From positions 53,959,678 through 54,023,677 of the forward strand of contig OZ023274.1 of the NCBI GenBank assembly GCA_964007475.1: a stretch of DNA of 64,000 nt, given 5' to 3'. Shown here piece by piece: positions 7,683 through 19,358 of the stretch; position 1 is the first letter of the stretch, and each line of letters begins with the position of its first letter. This stretch comes from Hybos culiciformis. Its lineage: Eukaryota; Arthropoda; Insecta; Diptera; Hybotidae. The translations under genes were made by a program, and so were the position numbers. The notes under the pieces were generated by a model, which had not been told where the DNA came from, searched no databases, and saw nothing but the letters and a program-made list of their open reading frames with translations.

Positions 7683-10582
7683 AAAAACTGTCCCTTTACT
7701 ATCAAAATGTAAGGGGACTTCGTTCTAAGTGTAAGACTATTTTTTTAAAATCTGAAACACTTAATTTTGACATTTATGCCTTAACGGAGACTTGGCTTTA
7801 TAATGGCATCCTTGATAATGAACTTTTTTCTCCCTGCTTTCAAATTTTTCGAAAAGATCGTTACCCGAATATTGAGGGCGACAGCTCCAATGTTCCGAAA
7901 GGTGGTGGAGCTTTAATAGCGACACGATCTCACCTTGATGTTACTCTGATTTCTCTTCTTTCTTATACTCTCATTGATGCCGTTGCGATTAAACTGAAGA
8001 CTTCTAGTAAATCTATTTTCATTTTGAATATTTATATTAGTCCTAGTAACACTTCTGGTTACGATGAGGTTTTAAATGCTATTAATTTTGTCTCTAACAT
8101 CCTATCTGAAACGGATGAATTTTTACTTTTGGGTGATTTCAATTTACCCAATTTGAGATGGGTTGAGTCTGATGAGGGTGACTACCTAATTTCAACAACA
8201 CCCTCCTCATGTTTGGAGATTGACTTTCTTGATGCTGTTTCATCAGCTCCTCTGTTTCAAATTTCTAAAGTCAAAAATTTTATGAACAGACAGTTGGATC
8301 TAATTTTCTTTTCTGATCCAACTAATTGCACTGTTCAAGAAAGTGCAAATTTCTTGGTTGAAATTGATAGATTTCACCCCCCTATGCATTTTATATTTAG
8401 TGTTTTTGAGTCCAATGAAATAATTCCGCAAAGCTCTTCTGAGTTCAATTTTAGGAAAACTGATTTCATTAAACTCAATAGTTACCTCAGCCAGGCTGAC
8501 TTTTCATTCCTTAATGATGTGGATTTGGACTTGGACTCGATGGTTGACTCCTTTTATGAAATTCTTTTCAATGGTTTTTCATTATCATGTCCACTTTTTA
8601 CTAGAAGGGACATGAGATCTTGTTCGCCTCCCTGGTTTAATAGAGAACTAAAAGCTCTAAGAAACAGGAAGAATAAGGCTTGGAAAAATTTCTTAATAAC
8701 CGGAAGTGTGGTCGACCATGAGGCTTTTCAAAATTTATTGAATGAGTTCCGAATCTTGTTTGAGTCTCAATATGAGGATTATTTAAACAAAACAAAGCTT
8801 GACATATTGAAGGATCCTAAAAGATTCTTTAGTTTTATTAATTCTAAGAAGAAAGGGGATATTTATCCTCAAACTCTTAGTTTCTTGAATACCTCTTCCA
8901 ATGATGACCTAACCGTAGCTAATTTTTTTGCTAACCATTTTTCCAGTTCTTTTTCTGACTCAAACTTCAATGTTGATACTGCCTATTTCAGTTATTTAAA
9001 CAATTGCCCACAAACTTCTATGACCGTAATATCAATTGAAGTGAATGAACTTTTCAAGTTTTTATCTAAGCTTCAAGATGATTGTTCTTCTGGCCCTGAT
9101 GGTGTCCCACCGATAATCTTGAAAAATTGTGCTTCTACTTTATGTAATCCTCTATCTATTATTTTTAATAGATCTTTATTAACCGGTTACTTTCCAAAAG
9201 TCTGGAAACACTCATATATCATACCCGTTTTCAAGAAAGGTTCCAGAGCTGACGTTTTAAATTATCGTCCAATAGCTAAAATTTCTTCAATTCCTAAGCT
9301 TTTTGAAGCTGTCATTTCTGAAGATATACATTTTTATTGCAAAAATTTTATTACTGATAATCAGCATGGGTTTCTTAAGGGTAGGTCTACTACTACTAAT
9401 CTTATAGAAATTACTTCAGCTTATAGGGATAACATGGAGAAGGGTTATCAGACTGACTCTGTATACACTGATTTTAGCAAAGCATTCGATGTCCTTCCTC
9501 ATCAGATTATTTTATTTAAATTGGTTGCATATGGTTTCCCACCTTCTTTTATTGAGTGGAAAAAATCTTGGCTTGGTCCTCGGGATTATCAGGTCAAATT
9601 TCGCTCTGCCACATCTTCAACCTACACAGCTACTTCTGGAGTGCCTCAAGGTAGCCACCTTGGTCCACTTGATTTCGTGATCGCTATTAACGATGTTTCA
9701 CTCATCATTTCCTATAGCGATCACAACATTTATGCCGATGATATGAAAATTTTTAAAAAAATCTCTAGTCCTTCAGACTGCAATCTCTTACAAACTGACC
9801 TTAATAGCTTTGGCCTTTGGTGTATTAAGAATAATCTCCTTCTTAATGTGTCTAAATGTCAAAATATATCATTTTCAAGGAAAAGAAATCCTATTAATTT
9901 TCAATATACACTTAATAATATTCTTATTCCCAAAGTCAATGAAGTTAGAGATCTCGGCATTTTATGTGATTACCAATTGACATTTAAACCACATGTAAAT
10001 GCAATTGTAAATAAAGCAAATTCCACTCTAGGTTTTATTAAACGTTGGTCAAGAGAGTTCTGTGACCCATTTATAACCAGACTTCTTTTTACATCTCTTG
10101 TGAGACCATTGTTAGAATATGCCTCTCAAGTTTGGTCACCCTTTTTTTCTGTCGACATCAACAGAATCGAATCCGTTCAAAAAAAATTTCTTAGATTTGC
10201 ATTGAGGCATCTTCCTTGGGAGGATAACTTAATCCTTCCACCGTATAGAGAGCGCTTAAATCTCATTAAGCTTGAATCTCTTCAAGACAGACGTGAATTT
10301 GCTGATGTTGTTTTCATTCATCAAATTATTATTGGTGAAATTATTTCTCCTTTTATTCTGGAGAAGATCAACTTTCGAGTTAATACCAGAAACCTCCGTA
10401 CTACTAACTTATTTGAAATTGCTTACCATAGAACCGAATATGGATGCAATGATCCCATTTCTCGAATGCTTTCCTTTGCTAATAAAAATCATCATGTTTT
10501 TGACCTTAATATTTCTAAGGCATCCCTTAAAGCTGGTTTAAAAACTAATTCTTTTTTCTCTAATAACGTTGGAAGACTTTAA
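7679..10582 (+). CDS. CR1-like LINE ORF2: endonuclease and reverse transcriptase (copy 1)
   Basis: Open for 967 codons in the -1 frame relative to ORF1. The N-terminal APE-type endonuclease shows YYQNVRGLRS (N10), LTETWL (E37), LLLGDFNLPNLRW (D153, N155) and a DRFHPP end motif. The reverse transcriptase shows YTDFSKAFD (about 597-604), SGVPQGSHLGP (about 654) and the catalytic YADD (685-688). The thumb/C-terminal part contains RPLLEYASQVWSPFF and IESVQKKFLRFALR. There is no ATG near the start. The frame is uninterrupted, so this copy might still encode enzyme, but its ORF1 carries a stop. It copies element RNA at nicked target DNA in the nucleus. Confidence 0.88.
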   Translation, partial: LEKLSLYYQNVRGLRSKCKTIFLKSETLNFDIYALTETWLYNGILDNELFSPCFQIFRKDRYPNIEGDSSNVPKGGGALIATRSHLDVTLISLLSYTLIDAVAIKLKTSSKSIFILNIYISPSNTSGYDEVLNAINFVSNILSETDEFLLLGDFNLPNLRWVESDEGDYLISTTPSSCLEIDFLDAVSSAPLFQISKVKNFMNRQLDLIFFSDPTNCTVQESANFLVEIDRFHPPMHFIFSVFESNEIIPQSSSEFNFRKTDFIKLNSYLSQADFSFLNDVDLDLDSMVDSFYEILFNGFSLSCPLFTRRDMRSCSPPWFNRELKALRNRKNKAWKNFLITGSVVDHEAFQNLLNEFRILFESQYEDYLNKTKLDILKDPKRFFSFINSKKKGDIYPQTLSFLNTSSNDDLTVANFFANHFSSSFSDSNFNVDTAYFSYLNNCPQTSMTVISIEVNELFKFLSKLQDDCSSGPDGVPPIILKNCASTLCNPLSIIFNRSLLTGYFPKVWKHSYIIPVFKKGSRADVLNYRPIAKISSIPKLFEAVISEDIHFYCKNFITDNQHGFLKGRSTTTNLIEITSAYRDNMEKGYQTDSVYTDFSKAFDVLPHQIILFKLVAYGFPPSFIEWKKSWLGPRDYQVKFRSATSSTYTATSGVPQGSHLGPLDFVIAINDVSLIISYSDHNIYADDMKIFKKISSPSDCNLLQTDLNSFGLWCIKNNLLLNVSKCQNISFSRKRNPINFQYTLNNILIPKVNEVRDLGILCDYQLTFKPHVNAIVNKANSTLGFIKRWSREFCDPFITRLLFTSLVRPLLEYASQVWSPFFSVDINRIESVQKKFLRFALRHLPWEDNLILPPYRERLNLIKLESLQDRREFADVVFIHQIIIGEIISPFILEKINFRVNTRNLRTTNLFEIAYHRTEYGCNDPISRMLSFANKNHHVFDLNISKASLKAGLKTNSFFSNNVGRL

Positions 10583-11109
10583 TTAATATTTAATTTCTAT
10601 CTGTTTATTTTACTTCTATTTTTTCTATTCTTTATTTTTTTTTTAATCTACTGCTCTACTAATCTTCTTCCTTTAAAATTTTTTTTTTTTTTTTTCAAGG
10701 GAAACTATTCTTGTGTTATGTGACATGTCACTAGTGATTTCGTTGTTTATCAGAAACGAGACTTGTTCTTAGTGTTTTATGTTTTTTTTTCTATAATTCT
10801 TTTTTGTTTTCTTTTCTGATGCTTGATTTAAGCATCGTTTGGTGGTAATATTAATTTTCCATTGCATGCTTCGTACCGAGCCCTCTCCTCTCGTAATTAG
10901 CATGTATATGAGAGTGATGGTAAAGTTTTCATGGCAATTTATTGCCTTGAAGTGCAGTGGTGTTAAGATACACCCCCAACTCAATTATTATTATATTCAA
11001 ATGTTATTCACATTTACAACCTTGAAGTTAATCAACAACTTCAAGGTACAAAAATCAACTTTGTTCTAAAATATTGTTCTTCATTATGCATCAAAAAGTT
11101 CTTGCTATC

Positions 11110-11228
11110 GCCAACGGCCATACCATGTTGAACACACCGGTTCTCGTCTGATCACCGAAGTTAAGCAACATCGGGCGTGGTTAGTACTTAGATGGTTGAC
11201 CGCTTGGGAACACCGCGTGTTGTTGGTA
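11110..11228 (+). rRNA. 5S rRNA gene 5S-5
   Basis: Full length, T87 class (GATGGTTGACC). It is the first gene after the CR1-like LINE, followed by a LINE tail. Confidence 0.92.
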
Positions 11229-11251
11229 ATACTTTTTGCTAACATTGTACT

Positions 11252-11500
11252 AGATCAGAAGAATAAACTACAAGAAGGGTTTTTTATTCCACATTTCCTT
11301 TAAATAATAAAATTGCCCAAAATTATATAATGTATACGTCGATGACATTTATGTAGTGATTAATTAGTTGTATTGGATTTCCACCATCCTTATCTCTTAG
11401 ATTTAAGTTTCTTTAACTATGTTTATAAAAAAAAAAATTTTGTAAATATTCTGTGGACAAATAAATAATCGAATTGAATTGAATTGAGATCGGAATAATA
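11252..11500 (+). mobile_element. LINE 3' end with target duplication
   Basis: Insert 11266-11486. The left target copy is intact; the right copy has drifted to AGATCGGAATAATA. The insert carries GATGACA where the 1189 copy has GATTACA. Confidence 0.82.
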
Positions 11501-11661
11501 TATAAGTTAAGAATTTAGATGATTTATCAAACTAATTTTAATTTATGTTCAAATGTTATTCACATTTACAACCTTGAAGTTAATCAACAATTTCAAGGTA
11601 CAAAAATCAACTTTGTTCTAAAATATTGTTCTTCATTATGCATCAAAAAATTCTTGCTATC

Positions 11662-11780
11662 GCCAACGGCCATACCATGTTGAACACACCGGTTCTCGTC
11701 TGATCACCGAAGTTAAGCAACATCGGGCGTGGTTAGTACTTAGATGGGTGACCGCTTGGGAACACCGCGTGTTGTTGGTA
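11662..11780 (+). rRNA. 5S rRNA gene 5S-6
   Basis: Full length, G87 class. The positionally homologous gene in unit 3 (35008) is T87. Confidence 0.95.
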
Positions 11781-11971
11781 ATACTTTTTGCTAACATTGT
11801 ACTAGATCAGAAGAATATATAAGTTTATACGATTTATCAAACTAATTTTAATTTATGTTCAAATGTTATTCACATTTACAACCTTGAAGTTAATCAACAA
11901 CTTCAAGGTACAAAAATAAACTTTGTTCTAAAATATTGTTCTTCATTATGCATCAAAAAGTTCTTGCTATC

Positions 11972-12090
11972 GCCAACGGCCATACCATGTTGAACACACC
12001 GGTTCTCGTCTGATCACCGAAGTTAAGCAACATCGGGCGTGGTTAGTACTTAGATGGTTGACCGCTTGGGAACACCGCGTGTTGTTGGTA
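11972..12090 (+). rRNA. 5S rRNA gene 5S-7
   Basis: Full length, T87 class, 310 bp after 5S-6. Confidence 0.92.
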
Positions 12091-12113
12091 ATACTTTTTG
12101 CTAACATTGTACT

Positions 12114-12364
12114 AGATCAGAAGAATAAACTACAAGAAGGGTTTTTTATTCCACATTTCCTTTAAATAATAAAATTGCCCAAAATTATATAATGTATACG
12201 TCGATGACATTTATGTAGTGATTAATTAGTTGTATTGGATTTCCACCATCCTTATCTCTTAGATTTAAGTTTCTTTAACTATGTTTATAAAAAAAAAAAA
12301 CTATTGTAAATATTCTGTGGACAAATAAATAATCGAATTGAATTGAATTGATATCGGAATAATA
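12114..12364 (+). mobile_element. LINE 3' end with target duplication
   Basis: Insert 12128-12350. The right target copy has drifted to ATATCGGAATAATA. Confidence 0.82.
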
Positions 12365-12525
12365 TATAAGTTAAGAATTTAGACGATTTATCAAACTAAT
12401 TTTAATTTATGTTCAAATGTTATTCACATTTACAACCTTGAAGTTAATCAACAACTTCAAGGTACAAAAATCAACTTTGTTCTAAAATATTGTTCCTCAT
12501 TATACATCAAAAAGGTCTTGCTATC

Positions 12526-12644
12526 GCCAACGGCCATACCATGTTGAACACACCGGTTCTCGTCTGATCACCGAAGTTAAGCAACATCGGGCGTGGTTAG
12601 TACTTAGATGGGTGACCGCTTGGGAACACCGCGTGTTGTTGGTA
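12526..12644 (+). rRNA. 5S rRNA gene 5S-8
   Basis: Full length, G87 class. The homologous gene in unit 3 (24205) is T87. Confidence 0.95.
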
Positions 12645-12667
12645 ATACTTTTTGCTAACATTGTACT

Positions 12668-12918
12668 AGATCAGAAGAATAAACTACAAGAAGGGTTTTT
12701 TATTCCACATTTCCTTTAAATAATAAAATTGCCCAAAATTGTATAATGTATACGTCGATTACATTTATGTAGTGATTAATTAGTTGTATTGGATATCCAC
12801 CATCCTTATCTCTTAGATTTAAGTTTCTTTAACTATGTTTATAAAAAAAAAAAATTATTGTAAATATTCTGTGGACAAATAAATAATCGAATTGAATTGA
12901 ATTGAGATCAGAAGAATA
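12668..12918 (+). mobile_element. LINE 3' end with target duplication
   Basis: Insert 12682-12904. Both target copies are intact (AGATCAGAAGAATA). Confidence 0.85.
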
Positions 12919-13079
12919 TATAAGTTAAGAATTTAGATGATTTATCAAACTAATTTTAATTTATGTTCAAATTTTATTCACATTTACAACCTTGAAGTTA
13001 AACAACAACTTCAAGGTACAAAAATCAACTTTGTTCTAAAATATTGTTCTTCATTATGCATCAAAAAGGTCTTGCTATC

Positions 13080-13198
13080 GCCAACGGCCATACCATGTTG
13101 AACACACCGGTTCTCGTCTGATCACCGAAGTTAAGCAACATCGGGCGTGGTTAGTACTTAGATGGGTGACCGCTTGGGAACACCGCGTGTTGTTGGTA
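13080..13198 (+). rRNA. 5S rRNA gene 5S-9
   Basis: Full length, G87 class, immediately before nested cassette 2. Confidence 0.95.
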
Positions 13199-13745
13199 AT
13201 ACTTTTTGCTAACATTTGTACTAGATTAGAAGAATATACAGCGAAAATTGCCTAAGACAGAACCTCAACGGACCGGGAAATATTTCCGACTTAGACAGGT
13301 TTCCGTCTTACACAGAGTTAATAAAAAATATATATTTTGAAACTTAATTTTGTAATGTATGTATTTAATATTTATATACATGGGTAGTTCCACGGAAATA
13401 AAAAATGTAAAAAAAAAAATAATATTTTTGAGACTGAAATCAGTATTTGTTAGATGCTTCAGATAATTTCGAACTTATTCTCAAAGGGAACACCGCATTT
13501 TTCGAATTTTTCGATTTTTCAAAGAATTTGTACCAAAAAGTCATTCCCGTGTAAGCAAACGAACCACGGGAATGACACCCACGGTAATGACAAAAAAGCT
13601 GTTTTTCCTTAATTTATTGGAAAAATTTCGAAATATTTAAAATTCTTAATCAATTAAATTAAAAGAAAAAAACAGAGAAATCTAAATAAAATTGAGAAAA
13701 AAATATTTTTTATTATTTCAATTAAAAAAACACATATCACGGTAA

Positions 13746-15013
13746 TCTATACATATAAAAGCGAAGTTGTCTGTTTGTCTGTTTGTCTGTTCCGAATAGG
13801 CTCCTTAACCGCTCAACCGAACGTTTTCAAACTTACACCATGTATTTGTGTCAGGTCGGGGGTCGTTATAGGCTACTTTAAAATTTGATTGGCCTCCTAC
13901 CCAGGGACCTCCCCGGGGGCGGACTTTAAAAGTTCTTCCGATTTCATTCAAATTTGGTACGTAAATAGAGGAACTGAATACACACAAATTTCGTAACAAA
14001 AAATTTGTTGACCTCCTACCCAGAGACGTCCTACCCAGGGAGCTTCTAGCCAGAGACCTCCCATGGAGGCAGACTTCATTCAAATTTGATTCATAAAAAG
14101 CGGAAATGAATAAAAACACAAATTTGGTTTGGTTTGGAAACCTGTTTAAGGGAAGGATATCATTCGATTTCTTACAATTTAAGTGTTGAATAAGTAGAAA
14201 TGATAAATATTAATTCTTCTTAGATATTTTCCCAAAATTATAAAATAATAGCTCCTATAATTGTTCATCAATCTGACAACCAAAATTTCACTTAAAACGT
14301 GTGTTCCACAACAACGTGTGTTCGAGTACAGGGTGGGGGGGTCGTTATAGGCTATTTTAAAATTTTGATTGGGCTCCTACCCAGCGACCTCCCGTGAGGG
14401 CGGACTTCAAAAGTTCGTTAAAATTTGATACGTAAAAAGAGTAACAAAAAATTTGTTGACCTCCTACCCAGCGACCCCCCCACATTTTGCTGTAACATTT
14501 TTCTACAACATGTTGCTGCAACATTTTCTTGCAACATTTTCCTCCAACATTTTTCTGCAACATTTTTCTGCAACATGTTGCTGCAACATTTTCCTGCAAC
14601 ATTTCCCTGCAACATTTTTCTGCAACATTTTCCTGCAATATTATTGTGCAACATGTTGCTGCAACATTTTCCTGCAACATTTTTCTGCAACATTTTTCTG
14701 CAACAATTTGCTGCAACATTTTTCTGCAACATGTTGCTGCAACATTTTCCTGCAACATTTTCCTGCAACATTTTCCTGCAACATTTTTCTGCAACATGTT
14801 GCTGCAACATATTTCTGCAACTTTTTTCTGCAACATGTTGCTGCAACATTTTTCTGCAACATTTTTCTGCAACATTTTCCTGCAACATTTTGCTGCAACA
14901 TTTTTCTGCAACATGTTGCTGCAACATTTCTATGCAACATTTTCCTGCAACATTTCGAGAAAAAGGTTGCAGCAACATGTTAGCTACCGTGCGAAGCCGG
15001 GTATTTCGTCTAG
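13746..15013 (+). mobile_element. Non-autonomous Helitron, copy 2
   Basis: TC start, CTAG end, A/T insertion site, 1268 bp. Confidence 0.8.
14482..14956. repeat. 13-bp minisatellite in Helitron copy 2
   Basis: About 36 units, 195 bp (15 units) longer than copy 1, with the same unit order as copies 4 and 5. Confidence 0.9.
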
Positions 15014-16709
15014 TGACAAAATAAGTGTGAATTGTAGAAAATTTTGAAATAACTGTTCACTACCGGTTTATTTTACTCGATTTAAATATCACAACTAATA
15101 ATATCAAAAAAAAATGTATTTACTTAGCCAACTGCAATCGTGCTTTTAAATTATATTAATTGTATTCATTTTTTTTTTCATATAATTTGTAAAAGGTTTG
15201 AAATTCTTACTGACACGGTAACACTAATAAAATAATAGAAAAAACCAGTTAGAACTTTACTTTCTCAACTTTTTTTAAATTTTAGAGAGCCTTTCGCATA
15301 TTATTTTTTTAATAAAAAAAATTGTGAAGTATTTATTGAACATTAAAATAACGAATTTTAGTTTTGAGTACGAAAAAATTACTTAGTAACAGCCACGGTA
15401 ATGACAAAATCAGTCTTTATGCTGCAATTTTTGCTAATAACAGTAAATATTTACATATTTTTTTTATTTGTCCTAAATGGTAATAATTCATATAAAGTAT
15501 TTTCAAGATTAAAATTTTTAATATTTATACAGTTTGCCCAAAAAAGTGTGGTAACATCGAATCGGCCAATTTCCGTGGAACTACCCACATGTATGTTATA
15601 CATTTGGTTTATTAAAGATTAGTTTAAAATAAAATAACAAAATTTGACATAAAAATTCAAACTGCCATATAACAAAAAATAAATTATGTATACCTTAAAT
15701 TAATAAATTCAGGAACTTTTATAGGTATAAACATAATACAAAAATAAATGTACTTTATATTAAATAGTTTATCATTACTGTTTGTTTAGTTTTTTTTTGA
15801 GCAAAACGATAACAACAACATTTTAGATTCAATAGTTATAGTAGTTTAAACCTTCTTCCCATCTCCCCTTTGAATAAATAACTTTTTAAGTGTTATAGCT
15901 GCATCCATAGCTTGTTTATCAGTGATATTCTCATCTTGAAAATCGTAAACATGATTTAGATCAACATTTGTTTAAAATGATAATAATATACCCATCAGAA
16001 AATTGCAATGGTAACCCTTGATTAACACGGTATTTGAATAACTCGGTTTCGTTTTAACACGTTTGATAAATTGTAGCACACCCTTGACTAACACGGTATT
16101 TCTAGCACGGTTTTGAATTAATGCGGTTTCATAATTTAAGTTGGCTTTTTTTTAAATATAATTCTACATTTTCAAATTTAAACAATCTGAGTTGGCGTGT
16201 TTTTTTTATTTCTTTTAATTTTTGAATTTATTTCTTTTAATTTTTGTGTTAAATTTTAATTTCAAGTCTATATGGATAAGTATATTTCAATTTTCTTATT
16301 TTGCACTGAATAAAAACTGTCAAAAACATAAATAAATTTTTTTTGGAACCAAACCCCATTACTTGTATTGATTGTTATTCTCGATTAACACGATTTTAAT
16401 TTGCACGGAGTATTCTTGGAACCAAACTAGTTATACATATGATTAAAATTTTCCCAGCAAATGTAAAATGATGTCCAGTAAAGAATCATGAACATTCATT
16501 TTTCCGTTTTATATAGGTTTACTAATAGTAAATACGACTTAAAATCTGTCCGTTTCCGTCTTAAGGTATTTTCCGTCTTACAGGGGTTGATTTAAATGGA
16601 AAAATCAACAATAAAAAAAAAGTCCCGTTTACTGCGGGTTTCCTTCTATACAGTTTCCGTCTTAGGCAGTTTTCACTGTATAAGTTTAGATGTTTTATCA
16701 AATTAATTT

Positions 16710-17477
16710 TATTATTTATTTATTTCATTTATTTATCTTATTTCAACTATTATTTAATTTACAATATTTTTATTTTTTATCAAAATATATAATATTTTCT
16801 TCAATCAAACTTCACTAAAATTATTTTTTATGTATTGAATAATTTTTTTTTAAATTTGCGAATATTTCTTTCATTTCTTATTTCCAATTGCAATCCATTA
16901 AAAATTTTGAGTCCAATATACATAAGCATATTCTGTTCGCTTCGACAACGATATAAATTCAATCTAATGTCCGAAGAATTTCTCAGATTATACTGTTGCA
17001 CATCCTCTACTAAAACTAATTTATCACATAAATAATTTGGATACAGTTGGTTTTTCATCTTATAAACAATAACAAGAACATTCATAATGATCCTCTGGTT
17101 AACATTCAACCACTTTAACGTTGACAACATATAAGTGATGGATGTATATCTGTTAACTTTGAGAATTATTCTCAGAGCTCTGTTTTGCAGATTCTGCATT
17201 CTTTCCTTTTCCGCTCTTGTTGCCATGAACAATATGGAAGAGCAATATTGTAAATGAGGTTTAACTGTGGTGTTATATATGTTAATTGCTGATTTAAATG
17301 ATAATTTGTTTCTGATTTTACCCAGAAAATAAATTTTTTAGCAATTTTTTTACAGAAATAATTAATTAATAATAATTTTTAAAATCAATTTATTATCTAA
17401 ATATTCCCAAATATTTAATCTCCTCAACTTTTCCAATTACTTCATTATATATTTTTATCTGCATATTTGAGTCACTG
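16710..17477 (-). pseudogene. LINE reverse transcriptase remnant, copy 2
   Basis: Encodes the same 134-residue C-terminal fragment (16828-17232). It has lost about 12 bp between the A/T tail and the coding part, as in copy 3. Confidence 0.78.
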
Positions 17478-17593
17478 TGTTCAAATAGTTACAACTTCAA
17501 ATGTACAACTTCAAATGTACAACTTCAAGGTATAAAAATTAACTTTGTTCTAAAATATTGTTCCTCATTATACATCAAAAAGGTCTTGCTATC

Positions 17594-17712
17594 GCCAACG
17601 GCCATACCATGTTGAACACACCGGTTCTCGTCTGATCACCGAAGTTAAGCAACATCGGGCGTGGTTAGTACTTAGATGGTTGACCGCTTAGGAACACCGC
17701 GTGTTGTTGGTA
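17594..17712 (+). rRNA. 5S rRNA gene 5S-10, double variant
   Basis: Full length with T87 and A97, as in 5S-3. Confidence 0.88.
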
Positions 17713-17903
17713 ATACTTTTTGCTAACATTGTCCTAGATCAGAATAATATATAAGTTTAGATGATTTATCAAACTAATTTTAATTTATGTTCAAATGTTA
17801 TTCACATTTACAACCTTGAAGTTAATCAACAACTTCAAGGTACAAAAATCAACTTTGTTCTAAAATATTGTTCTTCATTATGCATCAAAAAGTTCTTGCT
17901 ATC

Positions 17904-18022
17904 GCCAACGGCCATACCATGTTGAACACACCGGTTCTCGTCTGATCACCGAAGTTAAGCAACATCGGGCGTGGTTAGTACTTAGATGGGTGACCGCTTG
18001 GGAACACCGCGTGTTGTTGGTA
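17904..18022 (+). rRNA. 5S rRNA gene 5S-11
   Basis: Full length, G87 class, followed by the TTGTAGTAGATCAG spacer and the LINE. Confidence 0.95.
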
Positions 18023-18296
18023 ATACTTTTTGCTAACATTGTAGTAGATCAGAAGAATATATAACTTTAGACGATTTATCAAACTAATTTTAATTTATAA
18101 TAAAAAAAAAAGGAACAAAAATAATTGTTCTTTTTTTTTTTAAGGTCATTTTTTTATTATATATTTGTTTGTTTTTTTTTTTTGATTGTCTCTTTGGTTT
18201 AAGCAAAAATATTTTTTTGTTGTTTGTAGTAAACTTTTGTTTTGATTTTATTTTTTTTTAACCCTTGCTGATTGTCGGTTAATAATTTTATATAAA

Positions 18297-19358
18297 ATGA
18301 ATATGAAATGTGATTTTGATAAATGCGTTGCTGTGTCTCAGCAACCTATGTGGGTTTGCGGAGGCACTTGTAGACGATCATTTCACATGATTTGTATTGG
18401 CCTGAACGGCCGTATTTTGGATAAGTTGAAGCGCTCTGATCACTTATCATTACAATGGTTTTGTGATGATTGTAAAAAACTTTCCGTATTTTCCCTCTGT
18501 GCTCAGTTAAGAAGGCTTCATCTTGACTTCCAAAAAGTGCAAAAGGTCTTTGCTTCTTTATCCACTTCGTTGTAACTTGTTTCAGCGGATGTGATAAAAC
18601 TTAACAACTTTTCCGAAGGTCCTCAAGATGACTCTCAAGATTCTTCCAACTGTTTCATTATTAACGAGGAGCCTCAACATATTTCTCAAATAAATTCAAC
18701 TTTGATTCCGACCTCCGTCGGATGTCAACCTGATTCTGGACAATCTGATCCAACCAACCATAGTTTTCCGGCCCCTTCAACTGATACTACTTTATTGCGC
18801 CCTATTCACATCTTACCACCTCATCAGGGTTCTACAAATACTTCTTTTTTAAATTCAATTTCTATTAACCCTGTTCAGATTTTACCAACATTTCAGGGTA
18901 CTCCCCCTCAACAGATCACAATCCCGTCTCAGTCTCCTCCACTCACAGCTATTCCTCTAAATTTATCTTCAAATAATTCTGTTCATGTTAAATCGCCTGC
19001 TAAATCAGCAGAACCTCAAATTAAACCCCCTCCTGTAATTAATAACCTCAATTCAAGTAGATGTCTTCAAGTAATACCTCCTCCAAGGCCTATATTTATT
19101 TCAAGATTAGCGCCTGACACTACCTCTGATGATGTAATCAATTACATAAGAGGTAAATCTACCCCTAACGTTGACAAGATCAAATGTGTCAAAATAAGTA
19201 AAACGACAAGTGCAGTTTCATCTTTCAAATTAAATATTCCTAATGACATATCCGAAACTCTGCTGTCGCAAGACTACTGGCCAAAGGACGCTTTCATTAA
19301 ACTTTTCAAAAATCGCAAGCCAAAACAAGTTGAACATGCTCATTCTCAAAAAAACTAG
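18297..19358 (+). pseudogene. LINE ORF1 with PHD finger and in-frame stop (copy 2)
   Basis: Same C4HC3 finger and TAA (18573-18575) as copy 1. One change near the finger (Ala for Thr in VFASL), shared with copy 3. Confidence 0.8.
19349..19355 (+). promoter_or_regulatory. Candidate -1 frameshift heptamer, copy 2
   Basis: A AAA AAC followed by TAG, unchanged from copy 1. Confidence 0.55.

Larger units (their letters stand above)
6423..10990 (+). mobile_element. CR1-like LINE, copy 1
   Basis: A 4.57-kb non-LTR retrotransposon inserted in a 5S spacer. The uninterrupted site survives at about 46525-46540 (TTTAATTTATATTCAAATG), which places the edges and suggests a TTAT target duplication (6419-6422, 10991-10994), although the ATT-repeat 3' tail makes the exact right edge ambiguous. 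Order: T-rich 5' UTR with an A9-10 run, ORF1 with a PHD finger, ORF2 with endonuclease and RT, 400-bp T-rich 3' UTR, (ATT)n tail. PHD-type ORF1 is known in CR1-group elements. Confidence 0.85.
1033..12525. repeat. Large 5S array unit 1 (11.5 kb)
   Basis: The unit runs from 5S-1 to the base before 5S-8. Order: 5S, LINE tail, 5S, nested transposon cassette, minus-strand LINE remnant, two 5S, CR1-like LINE, three 5S separated by LINE tails. Units 2 and 3 repeat this order almost base for base. This copy is about 190 bp shorter because its Helitron minisatellite has 15 fewer 13-bp units. Confidence 0.85.
13382..15586. mobile_element. GGGTAGTTCC TIR element, copy 2
   Basis: Perfect 18-bp TIRs with ACAT on both sides, 2205 bp including the nested Helitron. 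Confidence 0.75.
13239..16678. mobile_element. pogo/Tc1-like TIR element, copy 2
   Basis: TA-flanked CAG-ended shell as in copy 1. It contains the GGGTAG element and Helitron at the same internal positions, so the nest was already complete before duplication. Confidence 0.75.

Noticed and set aside
10769..11069. Small frames on both strands after the CR1-like LINE ORF2, repeated in each copy
   Set aside because: They fall in the LINE 3' UTR and run into 5S spacer; no domain or codon signal.
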